From assembly GCA_013399305.1 (NCBI GenBank), contig VXAI01000035.1, positions 1,158,071-1,222,070 of the forward strand: a DNA stretch of 64,000 nucleotides, read 5' to 3'. Each line of letters starts with the position of its first letter. Positions within the stretch are counted from its first letter, which is position 1. The DNA is from Rostratula benghalensis (lineage: Eukaryota > Chordata > Aves > Charadriiformes > Rostratulidae). The position numbers and the translations under genes were made by a program. Of this stretch, positions 39,076-51,554 are shown in pieces. The notes under the pieces were generated by a model. The model did no database searches and was not told the origin of the DNA. It saw only the letters and a program-made list of their open reading frames with translations.

Positions 39076-42000
39076 ATACATAGCAGAAGTGGACAGAGTT
39101 AACTGTGAATGAACTAGAAAAGTCCAGATACAGGTATCACGCTGCCAAAAGAGGAGGTATGTAGTGGTCTGGTTAGTTTGCTTCTGCAATCAGGACTCTG
39201 GGACACTCAAGTGACGTGCAGACATAAGCACTCATTTGAAGTTTGCTTGGGTTTCTACTGGGAGGTGGCATTTAAAAAAAAAACAAAAAACATTTAAACT
39301 GATTGTGGGACATGCAGTGTTTCTTTACTCTCTATCTCCCTTACTGGGAAGCACCAACCCCCAAAACCTGGTGTGGGGGGATGGAGGGGCCAGGTAGGAC
39401 TGCCCAAGGGGGTGGACAGTGGAAGTCCTGATTCCTGAGGAAACCAGCAAATGAGCTATCGGGAAGGAAGAGCATTGAAGGTTAAAACATCTCAGTGTCA
39501 ATAAATCAATATTTTCCCCCTGCAAATCTATTTTGTGAGAAATTTGCTGATGAACAGTGCTAAAAGCCAAGCTCTGTCTCTGTTCATCAAGGGAAGGTCC
39601 TAAGGGGAAGGTAGGAAGAAGCCAAGGATGGCTTTGGCCTCTCAGCTGTGTCCTGCTTCTCCTGCCAGGGCGTTCTCTGGGTCCCCTCCTGTTGGGCTAA
39701 GACAACAGCACTGATTCTTTCTTTCTTGTTTCTCCCCTGCCTATCCCCTTTTATCCCCTTTTGCTGTTCTGGCTGAATTTCCATACCTTACATCACCTTT
39801 GTATTGCTGGGAGGATAATACAGCCCTGAAGTAATAATTCATTTCAACACCTCCATATCTTTGTCTGTAGTTTGAGGTCATTTTTCTGACCTGCAAGAGT
39901 GAATTCTGAATCTTCAGTAAATCTGACTTTTTGCTTCAAATACAGTTGTTGGTCACATCTTTTCTTTTTGACTATCTTCTTTCCCTCGGAAAATCCACGG
40001 ATAGAATCCTGACTTGCATGAATTTATTGACAAAAAGACCGAGAGCTCACCTTTTGTGTTTGGTAAAAGACCTTTCACAATTGCTACAGGAAGAACTGCC
40101 CTTAGAACAAGAGCCCTGAAGAGTCTGGAGCAGAGCCAAATGGGGAAACAAGGTTGTTATTGGCATGATTTTAATCATGATAGACAATTAGCAAGGCTTA
40201 ATTATATTGAGAAGGAAAATCAGAGCAAGCGGCAGTAATGAATTTTCCTAGTAAATCTCTTGTGCTTCAAAATAAAACTAGCTGACCTATAAACACAATG
40301 AAATTAGAAGAGCTATTTGCTTGTACGGCTTAGCTCTGTGCTGCTGGTGCTGTGAGCGTGGCTTCTACAAGTCCCTTCTTAAATATCTTTCTCTCATGCA
40401 GTAATAATCCTAGGAACAGTATTGCATTTGAGCCATTTAGATGACATCCAGTGTCAATAAGCAGCAAGAAGAGGTTGGTTTGTGGTTTTTTGTTTTTTTT
40501 TTCCTTCCTGTAGCTGAGTTTGGTAGTATTAGGAGCTAATAGGCTTATAGAACCAAGGATTTTTAAAAGACTGCCAGTAGCTAAAATAAATATTATTTAG
40601 AACTTAGTAAGTGGGTTATTTTTTAATATTATGAAAGTCTTGAATATTTCCAGAGGAATTTCTGGATAATATAAAAATACTAAATTGAGTACTATCAGCC
40701 TTAAAATATTTCAGAGAGGATTTCTCATGTTTGTGTTAGTAGCCTATAGGTCTGATACTTGGTGGAGAGTGAAAGCATATCTGGCTTAAATCAAGAGTGC
40801 TATTTAAATCATTAAACCTTTTAACAGTGCCATAGTAGTGGAGCTTATAAAACAAAGAAGCTGCTGGTGAAAGCAAAGAACTCCCTGTGAGTAGTTTGAT
40901 GTTGGGCGTCTTTAAATGAGAGCTGTGCTTTATGGAGGCGTGAGCGGTTCTTTCTCTGACTTGTTTTAAAGCCCAGGAGGCCAAAATGCATCTCACTGGC
41001 TAAAGGCAGCCAGGTGGGTCCCCCTTCCCTGGGGTGGTGCTGGGGTGAGCCTCAAATGACCTTGAGAAAGTCGAACTGGCTCATCTGGATTTGCACAACG
41101 GCAGGCGACTGAGGATGGAAGCTCCTCTCTGCTTGTTCCACTGCCGTGCGAAAGCTGGAGGCTTCTGGTCCATTGATTTATTTGAGTCTGGATAGCCTGG
41201 CTGCATCTCCTGTAAGGACCCATCTGTTCCATGGGTGGCAGTGCTGTCTTAGAGTTGTAAGCCCTATCAGTTTGCTCCACTTGCACAAACAGAGGGTTGC
41301 TATTTTGCAGCTATTTGCATATGTGCAGAACGGTGGTTTCCATGGGAGTCATGGAATGAGTGAAGTTCAGTGGCGTGCGTTCGCAGCCTCCACCCCCCAA
41401 GCTCTCTCTTCATTTGTGATCCGTGCTTCTCCTGATTGAAAGATGAGATGAGGTGTCTGTCACTGCCACGCTGATTTCCACTGCTCTGCATCCTCCTTGG
41501 CAGTTTGCAGCACAGCTGGATGCACAGGAGAAGGGTGCTCTGATCCCAGCTGGCATCCAGCGTGAACATGCCTGAGCTGGGATCACACTTTCCTGTGTTT
41601 TGGGAATTCTCTTCATGATGGTGTCCCCGGGGAGGGTACCAGGTGCTCAACTTGGCTGAAACCAGAGAGGAAGCAGGGAAAGTATGTTTGTATTTTTCTG
41701 GCAGCCGCGAGGATGTGCTGGGTTGCTTTGCTGCTCTAAACTGGCTTTTCTGTTAAACTCAGATATGGATCTCCATGGCAAGTCACCTGCGATAAGGTCA
41801 GCAAAAATTTAGGTTGAACTCAGATATTCAAGACCGAGCAATTTCACACCTGGGGCTTTACTGTGGAACTCATCTCAATTTGGCTTTTTTTGTCTCATCT
41901 CCAGACTATCTAAGCAGATGGAAGTGAAGGGCTGTTCATGTTGCCCGTCTTAACAGAGATCCTAATTTTGACTGGCAAGTCATATTTCCCCAAACACAGG

Positions 42001-43112
42001 AGGAAACCTGAGAGAGCGTCTCTTTCCAAACCACTTCCAAAACCCAATTAACTCACTGCAATAATCTTTAAATGGTCTTGTTAGACACTGTCAAAGCAGG
42101 AATACAGAGCAGGGTTCTTGTCTTTATGGAAAGGCTCCTGTGTGAGTAGTGACAAACAAGTTCTTGCCTGTGGAAAAAAATCATTTATAGCTGAAAGAAT
42201 AATGTGTTAGCATTTCAAATAGCTAATGCTCCGAGATCAAGTGAAGTTCTTTGCTTTAGGAAGTGAAATGAATCTGTTTGACGGGATATTTTATTAATCG
42301 GTTTTAAGTTTTAGCAGTTTAGTTTTACATTTCCATTAATGCTGGAGTATCATAGGAATTTGCGATGATATTATTGGGATTATTACAGGCAAGTCACTAA
42401 TAGCAGAGAAGATGTAAAAATTCATTACAGTCATTGAATTTTAGAGCGAAGTTAAGTCCACCTACTTATGTGTGATTTGTGCGGAGGGCTGTATAGGCTG
42501 AAATAGCTCAAAGCCTCTCATCTGCATTTTGTTGTGTTACTGAGCCAGCAGGATTGCAGTTGTGACGGCACTGGGACAGCTTCTGCTCTGTCTCACGCCA
42601 CAGTAAATCCTGTGGAGATACCTAGGATTGAAAATGGGCTGGAAGTTAATTTGTCACATGCGGTGCATTCCGAATATTTTCCATCTGTAGTTAAGAACAC
42701 AGAGAAAAGGAACCAAGTCCCATTTTTTACTATTTGCTTAAGGCAAAATCGTGCAATTACCAGCGGGATAGGTTGATATGCAAAAAGGGGCAACTTGTGG
42801 TGCTATCTTTTTTGTTGGTCCCCGTTCCAGGGGTGAAGTTCTGGAACCAGAATTAATGATGAAATTATGAAAGGAAGAAAGAGGAGAATATGTATACAGC
42901 TCTGTACATCCTCCTTAGCTGGGCTCTTCAGCTTCATTGACTTCTGTGGAGCTATGCCACTATTTCACCAGCTGAACAATTACCCATCAGGGTGTACTAA
43001 AAGCACACAAATATCTGGGATAACACCTAATAAAGTCATCATTTGCTCCGGTTGCTGAATTTAGTCCCTCAGAATTAAGTTATTGCATGAGCAGCAATTC
43101 TCTTTCATTCTA
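39076..43112. other. no gene recognised; one possible old repeat
   Basis: Short chance frames, an A run near 39,273-39,291 and a T run near 40,484-40,502. Around 42,930-42,985 a 'cattgacttctgtggagct' and 'tttcaccagctgaa' pair recalls a dispersed amniote repeat (see findings). No coding gene seen. Confidence 0.45.
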
Positions 43113-43320
43113 TTGGAAGGCCAAAGAGTGAAGGAATGCATCCAGAGTTGTTTACTCACCTGGATTTATGGAAGTGCACACAGGAGCAAACTACTGAATA
43201 GGAGCTAGGACTTATGTATGTTTAAATTAACCCAGATTCCTCTAGTAGAGCCAAATGAAAGTCTGGGCTCCCCACTTGGAGAAGGACCAGGAACTTCTGG
43301 AGAGGGTACAGCAGAGGGCT
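43113..43320 (+). repeat. local direct duplication, copy A (ends inside CR1)
   Basis: About 205 bp match 44,223-44,422 at roughly 80-85% by eye, in the same orientation and about 1.1 kb apart. The shared part has some 145 bp of non-CR1 sequence (with 'acctggatttatggaagtgc', 'cacacaggagcaaa', 'ttaaattaacccagattcct', 'agagccaaatgaaagtctgg') followed by about 60 bp of CR1 ORF2 (43,259-43,320, the '[10 protein letters not shown]' region). Copy A then stops being CR1 at 'cagagggct', while copy B goes on to the CR1 3' end. The shared CR1/non-CR1 junction shows that the two copies descend from one event, not two insertions. Confidence 0.88.
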
Positions 43321-44222
43321 GTTTTATTCCTGAGACAAAGCTGGATTCAATAATTACAAATAAAGCATTTACTCGCTGGGAATTGGGCACCCTGGTGTTG
43401 TGCAGTTGGTGAAGTGGATTTTTTTCCTCTCTAGCTCCAATGATACGGGCAACTGAAAGCAAGATCTTTATGTGGCCTGTCTTTTCACTGCAAGGGTGAT
43501 CTACATCTGTGGTGAGTGTCTGCCTCCAGCTGACTTTGGGGAGTAGGAAAAATTTCCATGCAGCACAGTATGGCTTGAAAATGAGGTGAAGGATGAGAGG
43601 GAAGGTTTTGTTTGGTTGGTTTTGTAATAAGAAGCACCCAAAAATCTTTGTGACCTTTATCTTTGGGGATTCTAACCCTTTGTGCTTTGGAATACACGCT
43701 TAAGAACTAGTCCCTGATTCTGAATGCCAAGACCAACCTCTTTATTGGCTTCGTGTCTACAGAATGGGATAACATTTTCTCTTCAGTGGAGGTTAATAAA
43801 CACTTGTGGAAAGCTTGTATTCCATAACGCTGAGTGCCTGGAACAGTTGGTAAAGAAATGAGCAATCTCTGCCTTCAGAGCTGGTTTTGAGTGGCGTGCA
43901 GTAAATATGGTGTGGATTGCGTGGTGGCCGGGCAGATGAAGTACTCTTCCATAGCTGCTTGCTGCCTGAACAGCCCTCGTGGCCTCTCCTTCAGCAACCA
44001 CCCCACAACCAGGCAATGAAAAGCTGTATCGAGCAGCAGCATAGAAGGCTGAACTGAAATTGTGTGAGAAAGACATTCCCGAAGGTCTCAGTTCTAACAC
44101 AGCGTTGGAGCTGCAGCTCTGGGTCTAGACATGGATTTCCCTTCTGTCTTTTGGCCCCTCAGTGGACAAGAGACTCTATCAAGTCTTCTCATGAGGCTTT
44201 GTTTCCTTTTCTTACTTGGCGT
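43321..44222. other. spacer between the two duplicated segments
   Basis: About 900 bp separating the duplicated segments. It holds a MIR-like remnant (43,720-43,842) and no recognisable gene. Its left edge (gttttattcctgag) does not match the sequence after the CR1 of copy B, so a simple intact tandem duplication is not seen. Confidence 0.6.
43720..43842 (+). repeat. possible MIR/CORE-SINE-like remnant, plus orientation
   Basis: The segment 'tctacagaatgggataacattt...agtggaggttaataaacacttgtggaaagc...attccataacgctgagtgcct' follows the 3' half of a MIR-type SINE ('catctgtaaaatgggataat', 'aggattaa..aataaacg', 'gtaaagcgctttga'). Less certain than the others because no strong 'ggtcacacagc' block is present. 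Confidence 0.42.
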
Positions 44223-44422
44223 GTGGAAGACCAAAGAGCGAGGGAATGCGTGTAGAGCTGTTTGCTCACCTGGATTTATGGAAGTGCACACAGGAGCAAA
44301 AAACCTCTGCTACTTATGTATGCTTAAATTAACCCAGATTCCTGTAGTAGAGCCAAATGAAAGTCTGGGCTTCCCACTTCAAGAGGGATAGGGAACTTCT
44401 GGGGAGGGTACAGCAGAGGGCT
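44223..44422 (+). repeat. local direct duplication, copy B (continues into full CR1 3' end)
   Basis: Partner of 43,113-43,320. It carries the same non-CR1 flank and CR1 5' junction at about 44,361, and the CR1 is uninterrupted beyond the end of the duplicated part. Small differences are a 'caaaaaacctctgctac' versus 'caaactactgaataggagctaggac' patch and about 25 substitutions. Confidence 0.88.
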
Positions 44423-44848
44423 ACAAAGATGATCAGTGGACTAGAACATCTCTCTAATGAGGAAACGCTGAGGGACTTGGGTCTTTCTAGTTTGGAAAAG
44501 ACTGAGGGGGATCTGATCGACACCTATAAATACTTAAAGGGTAGGTGTCAGGAGAATGGGCCCAGTCTTTGTTCAGTGCTGCCCATTGACAGGACAAAAG
44601 GTAATGGGCACAAACGTGAACATAAGAAGTTCCATCTAAACATGAGGAGGAACTTCTTTGCTTTGAGGGTAGCAGAGGACTGCAACAGGCTGCCCAGAGA
44701 GGTGGTGGAGTCTCTGGCTCTGGAGACATTCAAAACCCGCCTGGACAAGTTCCTGTGCAACCTGCTCCAGGAGGACCTGCTTTGGCAGGGGGGTTGGACT
44801 TGATGATCTCCAGAAGTCACTTCCAACCCCATAGCATGCTGTGAAGTG
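44361..44848 (+). mobile_element. CR1 LINE, ORF2 C-terminus and 3' end
   Basis: The open frame 44,357-44,803 encodes the end of ORF2: '[22 protein letters not shown]', 'LRDLGLSSLEKTEGDLIDTYKY', 'CQENGPSLCSVLPIDRTKGN', 'REHKKFHLNMRRNFFALRVA', '[20 protein letters not shown]'. It stays in one frame to its stop, so there is no break between the 'S' and 'RTKGN' blocks. A two-codon deletion removes residues of the usual 'EKRRLRGDL'. After the stop come 'ggttggacttgatgatctcc' and a decayed tail (catagcatgctgtgaag). Its 5' junction is the one duplicated at 43,259. Confidence 0.94.
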
Positions 44849-46750
44849 AGTGATCCCATGTGGAGATGTGCCAGCAGATGGGCGTGGATGGGATCACTGG
44901 TGGTGGAGAAAGGACCAATGTGGGTGCAGCAACATAACTCAGCTTCTCTCAGAATCACATAGTCCTTAGGCAAAGGTGACAGAAGTGTTTCTGCAGGTTT
45001 ATAATATTAGATTTTTGTGCAAAGCATTACTCCAGTCGGCATTGAATGCTCTTATTTTCAATAAATCTCTCATTCGGGGGCAGAAGGCAACCTTCTGCTT
45101 CTATCTGTAGTAGTTAAGGAAATTAATGCAAAAGCACCCTTGCATTTAAAGGAAGATCAATGGTAGGCGAAAGCAATGGAACATTTATTCTTTTATTCTG
45201 TTTTATCAATGGCTAGTAACTCTAATTCAGACAGAAGAAACTTACTGTGAAACACTATACCTGTAAGTGCCAGACTCCTGTCAGCTCACGGTTAGCACCC
45301 CAGGTTTTCCATTTTTAGAAAAGAAAAGAACTGTAGCAAACCTAAGAACAGTAGCAAATCCATGTTATCCTACTATGCTTTAATGGTTAGCAAGGGCTGG
45401 GGAAAGGGGGTCCACAGGTTAATTATGCATTGCACAAAAAAGCTATTTCCTTTTAACAGGGTGGGGTTTTTTCTTTTCTTTTTTTTTAATTTTTTTTCCT
45501 GAATTCCACAGAATTTATTAAATAAATGGCTGTATGCCTGCATTGTACCATTCGTTTCCTGCCCTCTCGTTTCCTCTCTAAACCAAACAGACTCAATAAT
45601 ACAAGCTCAGCCTTTCGAGAGCTCCTGGTGCCACAGCTCCTTGTTTGCTGTCCTGGCAGTCCCAGGGCAGATGTACTCTCAAGTATGATCACCTCCTCAG
45701 AGCCATTTTGGCTCCAACCTCACCTCTGGGTGGCTTCTGCTGGTTCATGTCGGTGCCACCCAGGGCACCCGGCCACCGTGTCCCTCTGCACGGTGTGGTC
45801 GTGCCTTTCACTTGCTTCTATGGATGCCTTTCCCCATCGTGCTCCTTCTGGTCTGTCAAAATAAACTTGAGTTTATTCAAACTGTAATGGTGGATGGTGT
45901 GGCCATTCCTCCCCTGGGTCACAGCTCCTGGCACGACGTGCCTGCCACATCAGTCCTGCGAGCTGTAAAACCGGGGAACTTATTTTTAGCATATTCCCAG
46001 CCTGGCTTATCAGTAAAGCACTTCTGAGGTAACGACTTCAGCGCGTTTGATGATTGTTCATTTTGAAAGATGTCATTTTAAGAATTTCTGGAAGTTTCAA
46101 AACTGCCTCGTGGGAGATCTTTGCCATGCCAAAATGTCATTTCAGATTCTAAACTACATCCTCCCTCATACTTTCACTTTATAAATGTTTCACAGCACCT
46201 GCATTTTTCATCATTGCACTTTTATGTGACCTATGAGTTCCTTGTAGCTAACCTACAAGGCCCATCTGAGGGGAGGAACTAATATATTTTTTTTTAAATT
46301 GGCTTTTTCCTCTATCAGAAGATAAAACCACCACCCAATTATTTTCTCCTTGTGCATGGATATTTGGATTAATATTTTAACATATGCAATGTGTATAGTG
46401 TCACTCATAGGTCTCATGTTAAAATGAAAACAATTGTGTCCTGGAAAGTGAATGCTTAGTTTCATTTACAGTTGTTGATAGAATCAGGCCTTACATCTTC
46501 AGGAGCAGATCAATCTCACGATATTTTCTGCAAGTCATCAAACTTCATTCCCGGGCTGTAATTACGTGTGAAATCCTGCCTGATCTCTTTGCTGGCAACA
46601 CCACTGCTCAGTGCCCAAAGCTGACATAAAAATAACCTGAGCTAATATTTGTGTTGCCATCCTGAGCGCAATGAGCACCTCTGAAACATTAATGGTGTTT
46701 CTCTACAACGAGCGGTCATTTAGGGGAAGGCTAGTGAATACTTTAAAGGT
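44849..46750. other. no gene recognised
   Basis: Unique-looking sequence. A T-rich tract lies at 45,471-45,500. A 112-codon frame at 45,526-45,864 shows no recognisable domain. Confidence 0.5.
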
Positions 46751-47068
46751 AGAATCATAGAATGGTTGGAGTTGGAAGGGACTCTAAAGATCATGGAGTT
46801 CCAAGCCCCCTGCCATGGGCAGGGACACCTCCCACCAGACCAGGTTGCTCAAAGCCCCATCCAGCCTGGCCTTGAACCCCTCCAGGGATGGAGCAGCCAC
46901 AGCTTCTGTGGGCAACCTGTTCCAGTGCCTCACCACCCTCACAGGAAAGAATTCCTTTCTGGTATTTAATCTAAATCTCCCCTCTTTCAATTTAAAGCTG
47001 TTACCCCTTGTCCTTTCACTACACTTCCTGACAAAGAGTCCCTCTCCAGCACTCCTGTAGGCTCCATA
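46751..47068 (-). mobile_element. CR1 LINE 3' end, left arm of a head-to-head pair
   Basis: On the minus strand, this begins near the codons for an '[12 protein letters not shown]'-like block, breaks frame by one base as in the 23- and 27-kb copies, and continues as 'KEGRFRLNTRKEFFPVRVVR', 'RLPTEAVAAPSLEGFKARLD', 'LSNLVWWEVSLPMAGG'. The tail 'gatctttagagtcccttcc' and ATTCTATG lie at the left edge. It belongs to the first (23/27-kb) subfamily. Confidence 0.93.
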
Positions 47069-47280
47069 CCTACAAAGGCTGGTAACACAGGGAGGTGAAT
47101 GTCAAGTGCAGACATGTACCTCTAAAAATGGGAATGTTCATAAATAACAGCACAAAAGAGAAATGCACAGCCTGCGGAATGACCAGAAGCTCTTTTCTAT
47201 TCACAGCCCTGGGAAGACCTGCGAGATGATGGTGTGGACTGGGAGAAGCACTCCTAAGGAAGCCTGGTGGACACCATGGG
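47069..47280. other. 212-bp spacer between inverted CR1 copies
   Basis: Non-CR1 sequence that separates the two facing 5' ends. No gene or repeat recognised. Confidence 0.6.
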
Positions 47281-47578
47281 CAGGAACTCTTTATCAGGAA
47301 GTGGAGTGATAGGACAAGGGCTAACAGTTTTAAACTGAAGAGGGGAGATTTAGATGAGATATTCAGAAGAAATTCTTTGCTGTGAGGGTGGTGAGACGCT
47401 AGGACAGGTTGCCCAGAGAAGCTGTGGATGCCCCATCCATGGAGGTGTTCAAGGCCACGTTGGCTGGGGCTTTGAGCAACCTGGTCTGGTGGGAGGTGTC
47501 CATGTCCAGGGCAGGGGGGGTTGAAACTCAATGATCTTTAAGGTCACTTCCAATATGAACCATTCTATGATTCTGTGA
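47281..47578 (+). mobile_element. CR1 LINE 3' end, right arm of a head-to-head pair
   Basis: It starts at 'ggaactctttatcaggaagt', almost the same ORF2 position as the opposite copy at 46,751-47,068, and runs through the same one-base frame break, the 'VRVVR', 'AVDAPS' and 'LVWWEVS' region and the tail 'cattctatgattctgtga'. It carries extra indels in the coding part. Arms of about 300 bp in opposite orientation around a 212-bp spacer form a long imperfect inverted repeat. Confidence 0.93.
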
Positions 47579-50500
47579 CATGTAACTGGGAGCAGGGGCT
47601 TTAACCTCTCCTCTCACAGCCATGTGGAGGGGGACACAGCCACAGGGCTGCCGATTTGTTCCGATGCTTTTGATCTCTTCTGTTAAAAGCCCTTCCTCTT
47701 TGTGAAAATAAATATTCATTGAGCTAAAGGGGCAGGGAATGAGAGACTGAATACCTGGACTTGAATTAGGGAGGGCATGAACTCATACCTGGATTCCTCT
47801 TATCTCATACTCTTTCATGTATTTTGATGAGAAAATTCATCCTGAATCTATGAACTCTTTGCAAAAAAAATGTTTTGGGTAAACTGATTTATCTCCAACC
47901 TCACAAATGCAATGTTTTTAATGAACTAGGTTGTGCTGGTTATTGTGCACGGTTAAAAATTAGTAGGGAGGGCAAGCCTGAGGGAAATTTGCTCATTAAT
48001 GTGTCAATCACACAAAGAACATAAGCATGTGCATCCTCTGTTTTTCACTGGGGGTGTCTGTACTATGCAGCCAGAAAGTTAAACCTGCTCCTTCTGCCTG
48101 TTTGGGTTTTGCATTTTGGATTTCTTTCTTTTCCCTCCACGAATAACTTTCCTAGGATTTCTCGGTCCCCAGAGTCCTGCATTGGATTTTTCCTTTCTAC
48201 TGCCTTGTGCATAAGATGGTATAATAAGATCTGATGGTTATATCTTTTCTTACAGCTACAAAGTCATGAACTCCAGGGTAGTATTTCCACCTCACAGCAA
48301 GCTTCAATAGAGCAATGGTAATGCCTCTGGCAGCCTTGGGCTGCTGTGGTAGGAGGAACAGTGCTGATTTAAGCTCTACAGTTAACATTATTTTTAAGGA
48401 CTCAAGACACAGAAAAACCTCTGAGAATAACTGCTCGCTTCTGTGTTCTCCCCACAGAACTGATACCGAGTATCTGATGTCACAGCAGACCTTCCTAGGC
48501 AGTACTGGCTAAAAATGTTCAGAGGTGTCCTAAAAAGCAAACAAGTAATCACTTAAAATTTAAGATAAGCCCTGGGAGATATTTCTCCATGATTTCAGTG
48601 TCAGGAGGAAGAGACTCCGGTCTCAGAGGTAGACAGGTCCTGTGAAAAGTATGTTATTTTTATGCTGAATATGTTATTTTTGTGATGCTAATGGAAACTG
48701 AAGTCCTGTAATGTCACCCCTCCTTCCATTTCCTTTTGTTGCTTGCTGATGAAGACGTGTGACCCTTCCCACCACACCCTGCACCTCCATTTCCCCGGCT
48801 CCGCTCTGACAAAGATGTTTTCATAATCAGGGACGCCAATAGATTTCCAAGGGTGGAGAAGGTTAATGAGCAATTGGCACTGATTGCCCTTTTCCAGGCC
48901 CGTGAAGCAGGGAGTCCCATGAGGATCAGGGACGCTTCCCCAGTTGTCCTCCCCAGGGACACGAGGGTCACTGGTCAAATGGCGGGAGATTGGTATCGCT
49001 CCGTTTGCAATTAGTGCTCCCTCCCTACTCCACTCTTTTCTGGACCAAGCTGGCAGCTTGGGAAGCTTGAGAAGGAATTAATTGCAAAAAACTAGTCACC
49101 CTGTGCTTCTTTATTAAGAAAAACCAATGTTGTGGTCACAACAGGCTTTTTAACCAAGTCAAGGAAACCCAGAAATATTTCTGTCAGTACCTCGCAGGGG
49201 GCTCCCAGGCAGCAGGGGCTGGCTGATGGCACACCAGAGTTTATTTCCAGCAGTTTGCAGGGCTTCACGTAAGCTTGTAGCAAGAGCACTGACTGGAAAA
49301 TGATAAAACTGCCTGGATGACGTCCCTCCACCAAATACAGATGTGGAAAACCACGGGACAACAGGGCTTGTTCTGAAATCTATAAACAGTTCTGTGTGCT
49401 TTAGGTTTAAAAAATGGGTTTTTACATGAGACAAGTAGTCAGGAAAATGACATGTTACTATTTCTATTGAAAGATTAATTTAGTTTGCATTCAGTTTGAC
49501 ATTAAAACATCGAGGTAACATACATTTAGAACATACTGTTACCAGGAACCAGGTCAGAGGCAGTGTTTTACTGTTTTTGTAGGAGGTGTTTGTAATCTAA
49601 TTAAGAAATAATTAGGCAAAACCAACCACAAAACATAAGAAAGCTAGAGGGAAATGGTCAAGGAGGACAGACACTGTGTTTGCAGTGAACTTGTGACAAT
49701 AAGGGAAAGTTTGAGAAACCTTAGGGGAGTTACTTTTTCCTACAATGCCATTTGTGGCCAGATTTGTTCGAATCTTTTGTGGTGATTCTTTAATGTATTT
49801 TTTTTTTTGTGCTCTTCAAAATAAAGTCTGCATGATGCTAACAAACCATAAGATGTAGAAGTCCCGTTAACGATGTAAATCAGGAAGGGGGCCAGAATGA
49901 ATCAAAAGCTGTTTTTGACATGTTTTTGTTTTTAAAAACCATGATGAATTTGTTGTTCATAGACCTGCCTGTGCAAAAGCTGCTATTAGATGAGTTTGTG
50001 GTGTTTGCCTACCCCCGAGCCGAGGAGGGACCTGTGTCGCTGCCTTCCTCTGACTTCATCTGTCCTTTGGGCTCTGTATCCCCATTTCACCATGCTTTCC
50101 TCTGCCAGGCTTTTCCATCTCCTTTTTGTTCTTATCCCATTAGGTTACCTAATAACGCTCTTTTTCTTCATTCAGAAACCACAAATTAGAATAATACACT
50201 TGTTGCTATCAAAATACGTGTTCCAGGCTCCCTTCCAGCCAAAGACTGTATCAACTGTTTAGATGATGGGTTCCTCAGGGCACGGGTCCTCCTGGCCTGT
50301 TTTTATTCAGTATCTAATAAGACAATTGGGTCTTAAAGCCACAACTTTTGTACTTTTTCCTGCTGTGTGGGTTATGTGTACGACACTCCTCAATGCAAAC
50401 ACTGAGAAAGCGTGCATTTGGGTGGAGAAATTTACCCCAGAATCTCTGCCTTGGATTTCATAGCAATTATTTGAGACTGGAAGCTATGTGGGGAATTTCT

Positions 50501-51554
50501 TTCCAAATACTTATAACTTTAAAGGGATATAGACCATCTAAAGTGATGATTAATATGTACAAAATTAAATAACTCCAGCACTGTGGATAAGACTTGACAA
50601 AGAGTTGGCATTGTTTAACAGACAATAAATAACTATTGTAAAAAGTCTTATAAAGAAATCATTTTTCCCTTGATCTTTTAATGGAGACAAGTTAATAATC
50701 CCCAATCCCTGTAAAATGTAAACACACGTAGTGACCTACTACTCACAAGTCTGGATAGCTTTTAAATTCATTATTTTTGAAAGTCTTTAAAATACATTCC
50801 ATTCCTTATGAACCATAGCTTCTCTTGCCCCGAGAAGAAACCTAAAAAGACAGTGGTGACTGAATGCTCTGTCATTTCCCTCATTCAGAGGGAAAGGCTG
50901 AGAAAAGAATCGTATGATTGTCCTTCCTTGCCACTGCTGCAAGGAATGCACATTCTGTTTTCAAAAAGGGGGGGGAAAGAAGTTTTGGCAGTCTTCACTA
51001 GAGTAATTTAAAAGCTATCACAGAACTATCATATGAAATGGCTGGATTTAATTACACTTATGGGCTAAAGTAGTATAAACAAGAAAACAGTTTGATCAGA
51101 CTGGGCAGATTCTTGCACAGTGGATTCCGTTGTGAGATGATCCAGTGGGAACTAATTTTCCTGCAGCGTAAGTTATGTTTATTGTACATTACCCCCATGC
51201 TGTATCATGTACCTCATATATTTAGCTTTATGGGACAAATCAGAAAACAGTTTAAGGCTGAGTGGTAACTGACTATATATATTCCCAACCAGTTAAACTG
51301 CTGGTTGTCAATGGGCATCTTTCACGTAAAAGGCAATTTCAAGGTGATGAGATTCTATCTAACAGAGGTACCTCAAGTACATTTTTATACTTGCTCACAC
51401 GCAGTATTTATTTCATAGTTATCTATGCAGAAGATAGATGAGAAAGATACAATTGCTAAAAATCCCTCAACCTGCTTGTGTCATGTAATTCCTTCCAGCT
51501 CAAAGAAAGGTTTCAGATGATCCTCCCTTATAGAAAAATGATTAAAATTATCTG

